Source: Cryptomeria japonica
Lineage: Eukaryota > Streptophyta > Pinopsida > Cupressales > Cupressaceae
Length of the DNA stretch: 64,000 bases
Assembly: GCF_030272615.1 (NCBI RefSeq)
Contig: NC_081407.1
Span: 380,887,179 to 380,951,178 of the forward strand
Direction of reading: 5' to 3'
A model generated the notes under the pieces. The model worked only from the letters and a program-made list of their open reading frames with translations. It did no database searches and was not told the DNA's origin. How positions within the stretch are numbered: position 1 is the first letter of the stretch; every line of letters starts with the position of its first letter. Positions 35,301 through 47,166 of this stretch are shown in pieces. A program made the position numbers and the translations under genes.

Positions 35301-35684
35301 TGGTTGAGTGGGAAACTGCGTTGGTTTAGGTGGGACAACAGTGCCTGCAGGAGGAGGAATTATTGCAGGAGGTTGTGGCTACTGAATAGGTTGTTCATAA
35401 CCAGAAGATTGGGCAGTCCATGGCTAACTCCCCCTTCATTGAGGAGTAGGTTGCCAATTCCCTTGAAACTGACTTCCTTGTCCCTGAGGTGGATACCAAT
35501 TCTCTTGTGGTTGTTGCCACTGTGGCATTTGATTAACAAAATGTTGTCCTTGGCCTTACGAACCATACCAATTTAGATAATTACCAAAATTTTGAGCATA
35601 TGGTGATTGTCATTAGTTATTGGGTACATAAGAATTTCCACTATAACCAGAAAAAGAAAGTGGATCCAGAGGCATACCTTGTCT

Positions 35685-36838
35685 TTAGAAATTTGGCCTC
35701 CTTTGAGGAACATATAAAACTTGTTCATCCTCACCTTGTATTGGCTTGAAGTTAGGAACCTCAACATTTGCAACCATTTTACATCTGCAATCCTTCTTTC
35801 GTTGTCTACAATGAGGGTAAAATTCTGCAAGAAATGCATCAACCTCTTCATGCTTCTTCTTAGCTGAAAGTGTATCCAACTGAGTAGCCATACTATTTAT
35901 GATGTCCTCCTTAAACTCCTTCAATAAATGGCTAAGTTTCATTCTAGAAACTCCAGTACTAGATGTTGATGAAGATACTCCTAGCTTGAAACGCTTGTTC
36001 TTTTTAGAAGCGGATCTGGAATACTTCTTACAAATTTGTCCTATTTCAGCCCAAGTGGACTATGTAATGTCACCTCCTCCCATAAGATCCAAAGAATCAG
36101 TGCATTCATCACTGATTCCCCTAAAAAATATCAACTTGAGGGAATATTAGAGTACTATGTTTGGACTTTTTGACATTAAATAGAAACCTCTCCAAATAAT
36201 CTTCAAGACTCTCATCTTCTTTCTGTGTCATTCTAAAGATATCATCCCCATGACTATGAGTGCCTCTATAATACTCTTTATATTTTGCAAGAAACAATCA
36301 TTTCATCTCATCCCATGTATTGATTGTGCTACTAGCCAAGCTCATAAACCATCTTAAAGACGATTCCTTCAAGGTGGCAGGAAATATTTTGAGTCTATGG
36401 GCATCTGTAGTATAGTCAAAGCTCCTATAGAGAATATCAAACTCAAATAGAAATGTGTCTAGATCCTCTGTCACCAATCCATAGAATTTAGGGAGGGAAG
36501 AAGTTGGAATGTTCTTGAGATTAATATTATCACGTTGATCAAATATGGGGGACTCAAATGTTGGGTCCAAAGGTGGTGGTGGTGGAGGATTATTTCCACC
36601 AGGATGTGGGTTTCCTTGCATTGGACTTGTGGGGGTAGTTACTATATGAAATTCTTCTTCTTGAGGTCCAAAGAGGAACTGAAGACTAGCTTCTGGAAAT
36701 TTAGATTCAGGATGGTTCAAATTCTCTGGGGTTTGATAAAGTTCAACAAAAGGGTTTATATCTGAGGAATTATTTTTTGCATGATTAGAATGACTGGGCA
36801 GGAATCTACCTAGAATATCTCTTCTTCGCCTATGCCTG
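35685..36838 (-). pseudogene. element A gag
   Basis: Gag for particle assembly. The N terminus starts with a basic stretch (RHRRRRDILGRFLPS). The Gly/Pro-rich part follows, then the Ty3-type capsid core (LPKFYGLVTEDLDTFLFEFD, ATLKESSLRWFMSL, TQKEDESLEDYLERF) and a C-terminal basic region with a CRQRKKDCRCK-type cysteine cluster. The codon matching the start ATG of element E gag is changed here. A stop at 36298-36300 and a deletion/frameshift near 36130 break the frame. Confidence 0.8.
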
Positions 36839-36944
36839 CAGATTCATGAAATTTTTGAACAATGAGGTATGCCAAAACAAAAAAAAATAATTAACTAAAA
36901 AACTGAAAAGACAATAACCATAACAGGTTCTTAGTTTGACACAA

Positions 36945-36962
36945 TCCCTAGCAACGGCACCA
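36945..36962 (-). other. element A primer-binding site (tRNA-Asp type)
   Basis: On the sense strand TGGTGCCGTTGCTAGGGA matches 15 of 18 positions of the complement of the plant tRNA-Asp 3' end. It starts four bases (TTTT) after the 5' LTR, as in element E. Confidence 0.78.
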
Positions 36963-36966
36963 AAAA

Positions 36967-38222
36967 TATTCAACCCAACAATAAGAATAATAACTCTAGT
37001 TGAAGTCTCAACCCGAAGTTTCAACATTCATTTGGTAAAGTCACTATTTTCATAGCTAGTGTTCATTTGATTGTCAACCCAGGGACGTAATACTTGAAAT
37101 GGGTCTACACTATATATGCACTAAGTTCCTACGACAACTATTCTACATTACTGCAGCAACTAACATTATGCAGAAAAGATAATCAAGAATTGAAACTATA
37201 GAAAGGCTACAGGAAAACTTTTGCATAAACTCATAAAAGCAATATTGGATGAATTCAATGCTGATAAATAGAAATTACTCTGTTCTGGCTTGGTTGCAGG
37301 AACAGTCAGTGGATTTGTTTCCAATGGCTGCAAGAACAGTCAATGCAAGAACGTCTACTGCGGCTAAGGAAAGAATACTAATTTTAACGAATGCATGGGA
37401 ACACTCATCAAGTGGGCCCCCTTGGATGAGTGATATCAGGCTTACCAAAAACAACTCTTAAAGATCAAAATAACATAATTTTATTCATCATTCTTTGAAA
37501 GTCATTACATGATTCAATATGAAAAGAAACTCAAATATGCTTATGAAAAGTCCTCTGCTCTATTCTTCTCTCCTTCTCCCTCCTATTTCTGAGAAGAAGA
37601 AGAGCTTATTATTAAAAATAACCATCTACAATAAACAACGCAAATCACGCCGAAAAGAGGAGGCGGATGATTGACCGAGAAAGGAGATAGCTAGAGTTAT
37701 GTTGTAGGAAACGCGGATCTAAACTGAATCACAGTCATAACATACTGTGGTGGTATTTACAACTTCAATGTCCACTTAAGTTATACATTGGTAGTATCAC
37801 TTGATTTCTCCTCTTATGTCATCCCTTACGCTTGCTCAGATTTTCTACAGTTTGATCTTCAATCATCTCTTGAGTATCCTTCCCTTCAACAGGCGTGATA
37901 GGCGAACATCCACCACAGCATCATTTATTCCCTGCACTACAAAAGATATAACATACAAGAACATACATACGCATTTTATTTAATCAAGACATCTATTAAT
38001 TTCACATATGATATTGCCCTAAATAATCCGCATGCAACAGGAATAAATCACATGGCTGCAGGAATAAATTGGCAAAGATAAAACATGATTTAATAGGTTC
38101 AGGCTTAACATATGGAATACGTATAGTAAACTTCCAATACATCACTACTACTATGCAAACCAAAAGATGATGAAAACTCAAGAGTTCTGAGGATATAAAT
38201 ATGACAATGTCTCAACTCATCA
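36967..38222 (-). repeat. element A 5' LTR
   Basis: Direct repeat of 27091-28347. Its terminal base pair on the gag side has changed from CA to TA on the sense strand. Confidence 0.92.
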
Positions 38223-38227
38223 CACAT

Positions 38228-39943
38228 AACACGTGTGCTAGTCAATCTGTGGAACACACCAGCATGCAACTCGAGAATCCAATGTGGATTTCTTTCATAT
38301 GTGGACCTTTCTGTGAGAAGAGGGAATTGTTGATGGGTCCCACCATCCACCATGTGGCTAAATAAAATGTGAATATTTTATGCACAAAATATTTGATTGG
38401 TTTATGAAACTAATAACTTACGTATAAAAGGAGATCTCTCAATCTGAACAAAAAATTAAAAAATGGAGTAAATGTTGAACAAAGGTGCAGTTGAAAATAT
38501 ATTCGAAATGGAAATTGTGTGCAAAGAAAAATCAGTTTGCAAAGATTGATGGGTAAAGAAGGAAGGTAGCATTTAATATGGACAACTACCAAACTGATAT
38601 GAAGAGACAAGGTAGATTGCTTAGTGACTTGAGAGGATTTCTCTATTTTTTTCCTTTTTGGAGGGAAACCTGTGGGGTACATATTTGACCAAGAAGAAAA
38701 GATAGTAGATAGGTGCAGTAGTTGATTGAGTTAGAATGAGGAGGAGGCATGCAGGTAAAGAAATTCTAGAAAAATAGAGGATGTAGAACAAAGAGAATAG
38801 TAGAGGGTGCAGAAAAGTGTTTTCCACGGGTGTCAATAACATGACGCCCGAGTAGGTATAACCCCCGTAGAAAATATCACACAAAATGATTAGAAGGTGA
38901 AGAGGAGATAAGAATCAATAGAGAGTAGAAACATAGAAGACTAAGAAGTCAGAGCAAATAAAGTATGAAAGGTGTAGCAAAGAGGTGAAGAAGTTAAGTA
39001 AAATAGAGGATATAGAATAAAGCATAGAAAAGGCACATAGATGCAAATCCAGAACATTTTATTTACATAGTGGCCAGTAGTGAAGAATGTGTATAGGATG
39101 TGTGTATGTTTTAAATAGAGAAGAGAATAGCAGATAAGAAAGAATATTCACAAAGGAGAGAAGCGTACATTGAAGGTGTGGAAAATACAGAAGAAATGCA
39201 GACGTGTGAAGAACTCAGCAATTAATACACGCTGAGTGAAGTAGAGGAAGAGAATAGAGGATAAAGAATTTAAAGAAAATAATTAAGGGCAAAGAGAAGA
39301 CAAAGAAGAGAATAGAAGGGAATAGAAGAGACCAAAGACCAGAGAGTGGAGAGTTGAGGCGGATAACACAGAAGGTTATTCACATAGAGTGGGGTAGAAA
39401 AAAGAGGGTTGACCCAAGCAGGAATCGGAGAGTTGTGTGCAGAGACAAGAAGAGAATGGAGTGTAGAGGACAAAGCCTATGAGTAAAAAATAGTTGAGCC
39501 ATTTTCAGGCATAGATAACAAAATGAGTTACAAAACCTCATTTGTAATAAGGTACTAAATTTGTTGCTATAACTTTTCTTTATTGAGTCAGATCAGCGAT
39601 TGGTGCTCCTTTGGTCTGGTGCCCATAAACTATAGGGGTTGGTGCTCCTTTGGGTTGGTGTCCATAAACTTTGTAATCACACTTTTATTTGTGAGGTTGG
39701 ATTAGAGTAGTAGACTCTAGCAACATTTCTCACCGAGGTTTTTCCCCACCGTAGGTTTTCCTCATATATCTTGTGTGATGAGTTTGCCTTTTGTGTGTGT
39801 GTTAAAATGTGTTTGATCTCTATGCTCATAGTTTCTTGATTTATGTTATTAAAAGGATTTAATTAGTTAGGAAGTTCAAGTTTTTTATTACCACTAATTC
39901 ACACCCCCCCCCCGCTTCTCAGTGGTCCATTTCTATTCCAACA
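38228..39943 (+). repeat. element B 5' LTR, second part
   Basis: Continuation of 26269-27090 after element A. From 38891 to 39943 it aligns with 43509-44540. The end (ccatttctattccaaca) is followed by the primer-binding site. It shares with element C LTRs the words 'tctcaccgaggtttttccc' and 'ggttggtgctcc' in matching sense orientation. Confidence 0.82.
38423..38430 (+). promoter_or_regulatory. TATA box candidate in element B 5' LTR
   Basis: TATAAAAG in the context cgtataaaaggagatc, about 1.5 kb upstream of the LTR end. It is the best TATA match in this LTR; transcription from it is not shown. Confidence 0.4.
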
Positions 39944-39945
39944 AT

Positions 39946-39957
39946 TGGTATTAGAGC
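39946..39957 (+). other. element B primer-binding site (tRNA-iMet type)
   Basis: TGGTATTAGAGC begins two bases after the 5' LTR. It matches the initiator-Met-tRNA complement with one C-to-T change, with the same spacing as in element C. Confidence 0.8.
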
Positions 39958-40017
39958 CCTAGGTTCCCTATTAGATAAGTTTTCTCCAACTTGGGTAGAT
40001 TTTAATTTGTGAACACA

Positions 40018-41951
40018 ATGGCTAGGAATGGGTATTCCTCCACTGGTGTACCAATGTTTGATGGCACCAACAATTTCAGTTGGAGGTCAAGAATGGAAGT
40101 CTATTTATCCTCTCTAGGTTATGATGTCTAGATGGTAGTTAAGAATGGAGACAATGTCCCTACTAGTCATCCTACTAATCATGGTGCTAAAAAGAAATTT
40201 GAGTACATTGTTGAAGCTAGGAATGCTATTCTTAGCGGGTTGTTGATACAGAGTCCTTGAAGGTCAAGAATTGTAAGTCTGCAAAATTTATATGGGATAA
40301 GTTGAAGAAAATTTATGGAGAAGTGCCTAGCACTGCTAATTCAAACTCTGATAGGAAGAATAAGAAAGGATCAGGTAAGTGTACATATGATAAAAGTGGA
40401 TCAAATAGTAGCTACAACAAAGGTGAAAGGGAAACTCATTTGTTCGTGGCACAAGAAATCCAAAATGAGGAGAAGACATCAAAGTGTGACGGTGAATCTC
40501 ATTCCAGCAAGCGGGACTTATTTGGTAGTCATGGTGAAGATGAAATTGATGTCAAGATGAATCTTGAAGAAGAACTAGTTTGTACCCTTGAAGAATTGGA
40601 TAATGTAAGGAAAGAATTTAAAAAATACAAGAAGTCAGCCATAAAGGAACATGATCATCTAAGCAAAAGCCTTGAAGAATCCAATCAAAATATCACTCCA
40701 TTGACAACTCAATTGGAAGAAGCTAAGAGGAAAGGTGATGAAATAAAATTAGAGTTGGAGATAAAAGAAAAGGAATGCCAGAAGCTAGAAAATGAAGTTG
40801 AAAATATTAGGAAAGAGGCTTGAGAGTTGCAAGGAAGATCTCAAGCTTAGGCTAAACTGTGAAAGTAGCACCAATGCATTGAAAAATATGTTGAGTAAGC
40901 ACAAGAAAAACAAGGATTCTACTGGATTAGGATTTGAGGTTGGACAATGCTCTACCAATGTGGAGTCACCAAAAGAGAACATAAACTTTATATCCTCAGG
41001 CAAGAATGGTCATGAGAAAACCTTCACAGTCAAGAATGCCCCAAGAAAAAAATTTGATTTAAATACTACTGTTGAAAGTTTGAAGATACATGTTACTACT
41101 TCAAAGAAGGATAATGTTGTTGCTGCTACAAGGAATGATAATGTTGATCCAAAAGGAAAAGGTAAGTTGATTGATGATAACTTCATCAGAGATAAGGACA
41201 CAAGAAGGCAATATAGAAAACCAAAATATGTTGCTCACAAGGCTGAGAACAAGAAGAAATCAGAATATGTGACTGTTGCAAATGAATAGCTCAAGATCAG
41301 CAACAAAGGAAGAAGATATAGTGCAATCAGGCTCACAAGATATCCACCCATTCGGCAAAATTCTATGAGTTACAATCCTTCCTTCTCTGGTTACTATTAT
41401 TCATGCAAAGGATATGGGCATAAGGCAACTGAATGTAAAAAGGGGTCTAAGAAAGGTCAAGTTACATTTTCTAGAAATAGAAGCGTAGTCTATCACAAAT
41501 GTAATGCACATGGATATAAAGTTTCAAATTATAAACTTATGCGTAGATCAGCTCCAATATATGAAAGCAAGAATTATTTTGTTGTCCCAAGAAATATGAA
41601 TTTGATTTGTTATAACTTCAATAATGTTGGCCATAAGAGTTATGAATGTAGAAGAAAAAAACTTCAGTCATGCGGCAGCCCCTCTACTTCTTCTTTCAAC
41701 AAAAATGTAACAACTATGGTCATCAAGAAATGAAATGTAGAGCTCATGTAAGGAAAAAAAATAGAAGTGTCCCTAAATTATCAATAAATTCTTTTGTTTT
41801 GTTGGTTGGTTAAAAAAATATGGATTGGAGAAGGAAATCAAATTAGTTTAACAGAAATCCCTCTACTCCTTTGTTTAATAAAAACATGGTATGCTACAAT
41901 CGCAATAACTTTGGCCACATTGCAAAATATTGTAGAACAAAGATTGTCTAA
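40018..41951 (+). pseudogene. element B gag (coiled coil, zinc knuckles)
   Basis: Same layout as element C gag. It begins ATGGCTAGG with PMFDGTNNFSW and RMEVYLSSLGYDV, then AKFIWDKLKKIYGE. A long coiled coil follows (about 40530-40830; LEESNQNITPLTTQLEEAK), then basic linkers and knuckle remnants CKGYGHKATEC, NNVGHKSYEC and CYNRNNFGHIAKYC. Some knuckle cysteines are lost. Breaks include a stop near 40129, a frame change near 40245, another near 40810 and a stop at 41287-41289. There is no protease, integrase or reverse transcriptase downstream. Confidence 0.82.
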
Positions 41952-43480
41952 CAAATGAGGAAGATAGGTGTTGCTCTAGAAGTAGAAGGAGATCTAGCAG
42001 TTTTGGAGAAGGAAATATAATATAGGTGATAAGAGAGACAAGAAAGATGAAACTGTGAGAATACATCGTGCACTACATGCACATGTGATATCCCCTAAAA
42101 CTTAAGAAGAAGAAGAACCTTAGGGGGAGCTAAACCTGATCATATCTTTCACCTCCAAATTTTTGAAAAGAACAAGTAAAGGCAGTTCAAATGATTGGAA
42201 TTAGTAACAGAGAAGCTGATAAGAATGATAACTATTTGTGTTTATCTTAGTTGATGTTGATTTGGTTAAAAGTGTTTGTTGTAGTTGCTTGAGATGCAGA
42301 AATTTATTCCTTGGTAGCAATTAAGGTCTGGCATTGTTGGCATATAGTGTAGTTTACTATGAAATTGCATTTGACTATAGTTGCACGTCTGCATATATAA
42401 GGTTGAGTACAACTGCATGTGTTGAAGATAATTTGCAAATAGTCCATATTGTGAAGATGGCTTATGTTAAGCAATTGCAAAACAGTCATTGCAAACAAAA
42501 GTGCTACAACAATGCTCATTTACAACGAGACTGATTTATGTTACTATTCAGAGTTTAGGTCTGAAAATATTGAGCATGTAGGTTGGGTCACATAGATCTT
42601 TGCGACAATACTTTGTTTCAACTTGGAAGGATACAATCCAATGGATCAATGCAATGATAAGTATGGTGCAACATAAAATTGAAATAACTAATGTAACAAC
42701 ATGAGGTTAATGAGAAATTATACATCAGCAACATAGGGGGAGTTAAATGTATTAGGATGACCTAGATATTCAAAATAGTGTTGAAGCTAAAATGGCAATG
42801 CACATGGGAGCTATAGTTGCCTATTTGAAACAATTGATGTTGTGTTATTTACTTGTGACTACAGGGACTACAAGTAATTTGATTTTAGCGGTAAGACATT
42901 AAGCACATAAGAAAAAAATTCAAAAGAAAGAGCAAAGTATGTATGTGTGGATCTGAAGAAATGAAATGCTATGTAAAAGAGGAGCAAAAGACTAATGTGC
43001 AAATTTCATAGGGATTAGTAGTGTAGACCAATTAAACTAGTGAGTGTATGAACACAATGGGAGATTGCACATAGGGTGATTAAGTAAATTGACAGTGGAG
43101 ACAAAAAAGAGATGACCCAGAGCCAAAAAAAGTAGAAGAAAAAAGAAGAGAAGTTGAGAGTACGTATATAACACAATGTGTTATGCAGAATAGGAAATGG
43201 AAGAAAAAAAGGATAGGCCAACTATAGTGCAGATTTGTTTAAGACAATGGAAGAAGAATTGCAACAGACGTAGAATCAAAAATAAGTCTGATCAGAATTT
43301 TGCAACAAAGAAAAGGAAGGTTGAGCATAAAGACTATTTTTTGGGGGGAGTCAATATAGTTTGCAAAATGTTAACCAGTGCTCGAAACATGCAGTGATCA
43401 AAGGAGAAGATATCAATGGTCTCTACATGACAAACACAAAAAATTTAAGCACTTAAGGGTACAAGAGAAAGGGGAGCTTA
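41952..43480 (+). other. element B interior after gag, non-coding
   Basis: No pol motif in any frame. A purine tract ttagggggagct at 42119-42130 could be a polypurine tract, and tgttggcat at 42335 resembles an LTR start, but the sequence after it does not follow the 5' LTR. Further tracts lie at 43345-43352 (ggggggag) and 43465-43477 (agaaaggggagc). Confidence 0.5.
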
Positions 43481-44540
43481 TAGCAAAAAATATTACATGC
43501 AAAATTATCAGAAGGTGAAGAGGAGATAAGAAGCAACATAGAGAAAAAGCAGGCAGCAGAGACATAGAGGAATAAGAAGGTAGAGAAAAGAAGGTAAGAA
43601 AGGTGCAACAAAGAGCTGAAGAAGTTAAGTAAAACAAAGGATACATAATAGAGCATAGAAAAGGCACACAGATGCAAATCCAGAACATTTTATGTACACG
43701 ATGACCAGCAGTGAATAATGTGTAGAGGGTGTGTGTGTGCCAAATAGTGAAGAGGAGAGAAAAGAAGAATGAAGAAGCACAAAGGAGAGAAGGGTGCACT
43801 GAAGGTATGGAAAATGCTGAAGAAATACATGTGTGAAGAACTCAGCAGTTAATGCACACCAAGTAAAGTAGAGGAAGATAACAAGGGACGAAGACTTTAA
43901 AGAAAAGAATTGAAGGCAAAGAGAAGACAAAGAAGAGAATAGAAGAGAATAGCAGAGACCAAAGACCAGAGAATGGAGAGTTGAGGTGGATAACATAAAA
44001 GGTTATTCACTTAGAGTGGGGCAGAAAAAGAGGACTGAACCAAGCAGAAATCAGAGAGTTGTGTGCAGAGACAAGAAGAGAATGGAGTGTAGAACACAAA
44101 GCCTATGTGTAGAAAAGAGTTGAGCCATTTTTCGGCATACATAACACAGTAAGTTACAAAACCTTATTTTTAACAAGGTTCTAAATTTGTTTCCATAACT
44201 TTTCTTCATTGCAATCATCTGAGTGGGTGCTCAAATCATGTATTGGTACTCCTTTCAGTTGGTGCCCATAAACTTTGTAATAAAACTTTTATTTGTGAGG
44301 CTAGATTAGAGTAGTAGACTCTAGCAGCATTTCTCACCGAGGTTTTTCCCCACCGTGGGTTTTCCTCATATATCTTGTGTTATGATTTTGTATTGCGTGT
44401 GTGTATTTAAATATGTTTGATATCTCTACTCATAGTTTCCTGATTTAAGTTATTAAAAGTATTTGATTAGCTAGGAAGTTCAAGTTTTTTATTACCATTT
44501 ATTCACTCCCCCCTCTTAGTGGTCCATTTATGTTCCAACA
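43481..44540 (+). repeat. element B 3' LTR (recognisable part)
   Basis: 43509-44540 aligns with 38891-39943 throughout, ending 'ggtccatttatgttccaaca' beside target duplication acttg. About 1.4 kb expected at its 5' side by comparison with the 5' LTR is not recognisable. Confidence 0.8.
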
Positions 44541-44758
44541 ACTTGAAGTATTGGTGAGTGATGATTAAGTGATGATGTAATGAATGCTAGTTTCATATAG
44601 TGGTGATTGAATGAATGTTGATTTGATAGTATGATTTTATGATTCATTGTTTGCTTGATTTGATAATTGATTATTTCTTTTATGGATCCATGAGAGATGA
44701 GTGATTATTGAGTGAGGCATGTTTGGAATAATCTCTCCTTTATACTTTATTGGTGAAA

Positions 44759-44830
44759 GAGTCACCACCTTTCATAAGGATTGAGGCACCGTCTTTCGTA
44801 ATAATTGAGTCACCATCTTTCATAACTGTC
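44759..44830. repeat. 24-bp tandem repeat x3
   Basis: Units start gagtcaccacctttcataag (44759), gaggcaccgtctttcgtaat (44783) and gagtcaccatctttcataac (44807). Confidence 0.88.
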
Positions 44831-46235
44831 TTTAAGAATAATATATTATTCTCCAAACCGATCTCCCTTGGATCCCTTCCCCAAATTAACTTTCTTATCT
44901 TTATATCTACTAACATGAGGGGGAGGTCACACCACTTCATCATGTATGCCCTTTGGTAAAAGACACAACCTTTCACAATTAGCATCATTTTCAAAGAGTG
45001 CAACCCTTCATAATTTTTGCCATTTGAAAGAATCAATTTCTTATCTATTTCCCCATTCCTTTTCTTCTTCCATTAATCTTTCCTTGATTTACATGCTCCC
45101 TTCCTTCTTCCTTTCTCCATATCTCCCCAACTCAAATGAGGTTTTATTCTCCATTTTATATCTAATGCTTGAGGAATTCACAACTTTTAATTCCATGTCT
45201 TTTGACCATTCATTAACTTAATTAAATTTTAATTATTTGTAATCTTTTATATTTTAATTTTATTATTTATTATTAAATTTCATTTCAAAGTGGGTACATT
45301 ACAGAGTATGTTTTGGAGTCTCTTTTGCCTCAAAATATTGTTGTGATGGTGGACCCTTCACCATCCACGTTGCATGATGACCCTAAAAATATTGGTTGAT
45401 AATCTTTTGAAGAGTAGTGTTGGATTGCCTCCTCTAGTTTGTGTTATAGTTTCCACTAGGAAATTGGCTACCCCAACCAATCACTCCTCTCATCTATTGT
45501 CCTCAACTAAGGTCTTGTAGAGGGATTTGCCTCCTCTCTCCCCAATCAAATAATCTAACTAATGAAGTTTCTTGGACCATTTCAAAGATGGAAGAAATTT
45601 TTTTTGAAACATGTTTATCAATCTCATAGTAAGGTCAAGGGTGTGAGATGTGCTAGTTTAAGTTTTGGTCTTGTTTATTGGTGTTGTGTTAGGTCCTAAC
45701 AACGTCTCTATAGTTATTTTTTCTACTAGCATTTTTGTTGTAAAGAACTTGGGAACCTAGTTTCCCTTTTATTATTTGTTGTTCTTCCTAGCCTAGAGGC
45801 TTACTCTATTAAAAAAAAATTGTTCTTCCTAGCCTACGAGCTCAATCTGTAAACTATCTGGGACCTATTTTCCTATTTTATCTTGTAAAACATAAGCAAT
45901 CATTTGATCGTGTATTCTCAATAAGATAGTCCACTTATAAGATTGAGGTAGGTCAAGAAGCTTAGTTTGAATGACTAATAGTAAAATAATAATTCAACCG
46001 CCCTCATGAAAACAATATTTCATGGACACAAAGAGAGAACAATTCCCTTCATTGAGGTAAAATTTTCACCATATAAAATGCACATAATGGGTTAAAATCC
46101 CCTACGTAATCACTCCATATTCTATTGATATCATTGGCTCTATTTGACATAGTTCACCTATTCCTTATAGTGTAATTCATATAATTTGTTCACATATTTT
46201 ACTTATCCATTACTTGATTATTCATCCACTCTCTC

Positions 46236-46371
46236 CATGTGTATATGTGTGTGTATACAAATATATACACATATTTATGCATATATGTTTGTGTGTGTGT
46301 GTGTATATGTATGTGTGTGTTTATGTATCTATATGCTTGTGTATATGTGTATACATGTGTGTGCATGTGTA
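46236..46371. repeat. GT/TA microsatellite
   Basis: Interleaved TGTG, TATA and TGTATA repeats. All three plus-strand frames read through it as low-complexity peptides, so they are not genes. Confidence 0.92.
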
Positions 46372-46559
46372 CAAAATCTCCTACTATAACTGTTCTCTTT
46401 AAATTTCACTTAAACCTCTTATTAAATAAAATGGATGACCAAGCCACCCTAAGTCACACCCTTACATAAGCTCTACAACTCAGTTATATATATGGTATAC
46501 TTAAAAAATCAATCTTAACTATGTTTGCACACACATGAGGACTAATCAAAATAATATTC

Positions 46560-46991
46560 TGTTAGGGTTTCAAGCAGATCCGAAGCAAATATGAACTAAC
46601 AATTATATGCAGATTTAAATACAAAAGATAAAGAAATAAAACAGGACACAGATAACATGGAGATTTAACGTGGTTCACCCAAAATGGGTTACGTCCACCA
46701 TACACAGTCGTCCAATCTTTCTTATTATCCAGCAAAAATAGTACATCAACCTTACAATGCCTTAAGCATCCCAGCTGCTTATAACATGCGTTTTTAAGGC
46801 AACAAACAAAGTTGACCTTTTTAGGGTTTTATTACAATGTCGGTTTTCATTAATGAAAAACAGCAAAAAAAAAATTTCTCAGGGGGCTGCCGCCCCTGAA
46901 CCCCTGCCCGGGGCCCAGCCCGGCCTCAAACCCCGAGGAGGATACGTGCTGAGTGTACAGTACTTTGCTGATCAGTCGCCACATTTCAACA
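46560..46991 (-). repeat. element D 3' LTR (432 bp)
   Basis: Direct repeat of 51153-51615. It contains the word aacgtggttcaccc shared with the solo LTR at 10946 and a GC-rich island (46880-46940). Confidence 0.95.
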
Positions 46992-47090
46992 ATCTCCCAC
47001 TTGGAGACTGATCAAGCTCCACACCGAACAATCTCCCACTTGGAGACTGATCAAGCTCCACACCGAACAATCTCCCACTTGGAGACTGAT
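46991..47090 (-). repeat. 39-bp repeat containing the polypurine tract, 2.6 copies
   Basis: The word aatctcccacttggagactg occurs at 46991, 47030 and 47069 (period 39). On the sense strand each copy carries AAGTGGGAGATTG, and the first abuts the 3' LTR, so the polypurine tract region has been triplicated. Confidence 0.88.
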
Positions 47091-47166
47091 ACTACACGAC
47101 ACCACTGTACATGCAACATCCACTGGATAAAACACTAGGACTTGACTGGTATAAATTCCACAATTA

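Larger units (their letters stand above)
27091..38222 (-). mobile_element. element A: Athila-like Ty3/Gypsy retrotransposon nested in element B
   Basis: An 11,132-bp element on the minus strand with 1.26-kb LTRs at 27091-28347 and 36967-38222 (by eye about 5% different over the first 250 bp). The flanking five bases are cgcat (left) and cacat (right), a target duplication with one CpG-type change. Order on the sense strand: 5' LTR, tRNA-Asp-type primer site, gag, protease, reverse transcriptase/RNase H, integrase, G10 tract, ORF3, polypurine tract, 3' LTR. The tRNA-Asp primer, the order RT before IN and the extra ORF after pol fit the Athila lineage. All reading frames carry stops. It must be younger than B, into whose LTR it jumped. 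Confidence 0.92.
26269..44540 (+). mobile_element. element B: gag-only LTR retrotransposon, split by element A, TSD acttg
   Basis: The 5' LTR starts at 26269 with tgttggcatta, matching the LTR terminus of element C. It is interrupted at 27090 by element A and resumes at 38228, ending at 39943. A tRNA-iMet-type primer site, a broken gag and a 3' LTR ending ttccaaca at 44540 follow. Target duplications acttg flank the whole (26264-26268 and 44541-44545). Without element A it is about 7.1 kb. As in C, no pol domain is seen. The start of the 3' LTR cannot be placed: clear LTR-LTR similarity begins only at about 43509 (against 38891). Confidence 0.8.
44546..46554. other. spacer between elements B and D
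   Basis: No supported gene. Contains a 24-bp tandem repeat (44759-44830), a T-rich stretch (45200-45300), a possible LINE-like tail ending in a short poly(A) near 45812, and a GT/TA microsatellite (46236-46371). Confidence 0.45.

Noticed and set aside
36945-36962. tRNA gene
   Set aside because: The match to tRNA-Asp is limited to 18 bases beside an LTR, as expected for a primer-binding site; no cloverleaf is present. The same holds for the other primer sites.
45777-45840. LINE 3' end with poly(A) and target duplication
   Set aside because: The repeated word ttgttcttcctagcct lies directly on both sides of a nine-A run, which fits a short tandem duplication as well; no RT-like sequence precedes it.
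46991-47090. CRISPR-like spaced repeat
   Set aside because: It is a contiguous 39-bp tandem repeat of the polypurine tract region in a plant Copia element, without variable spacers.
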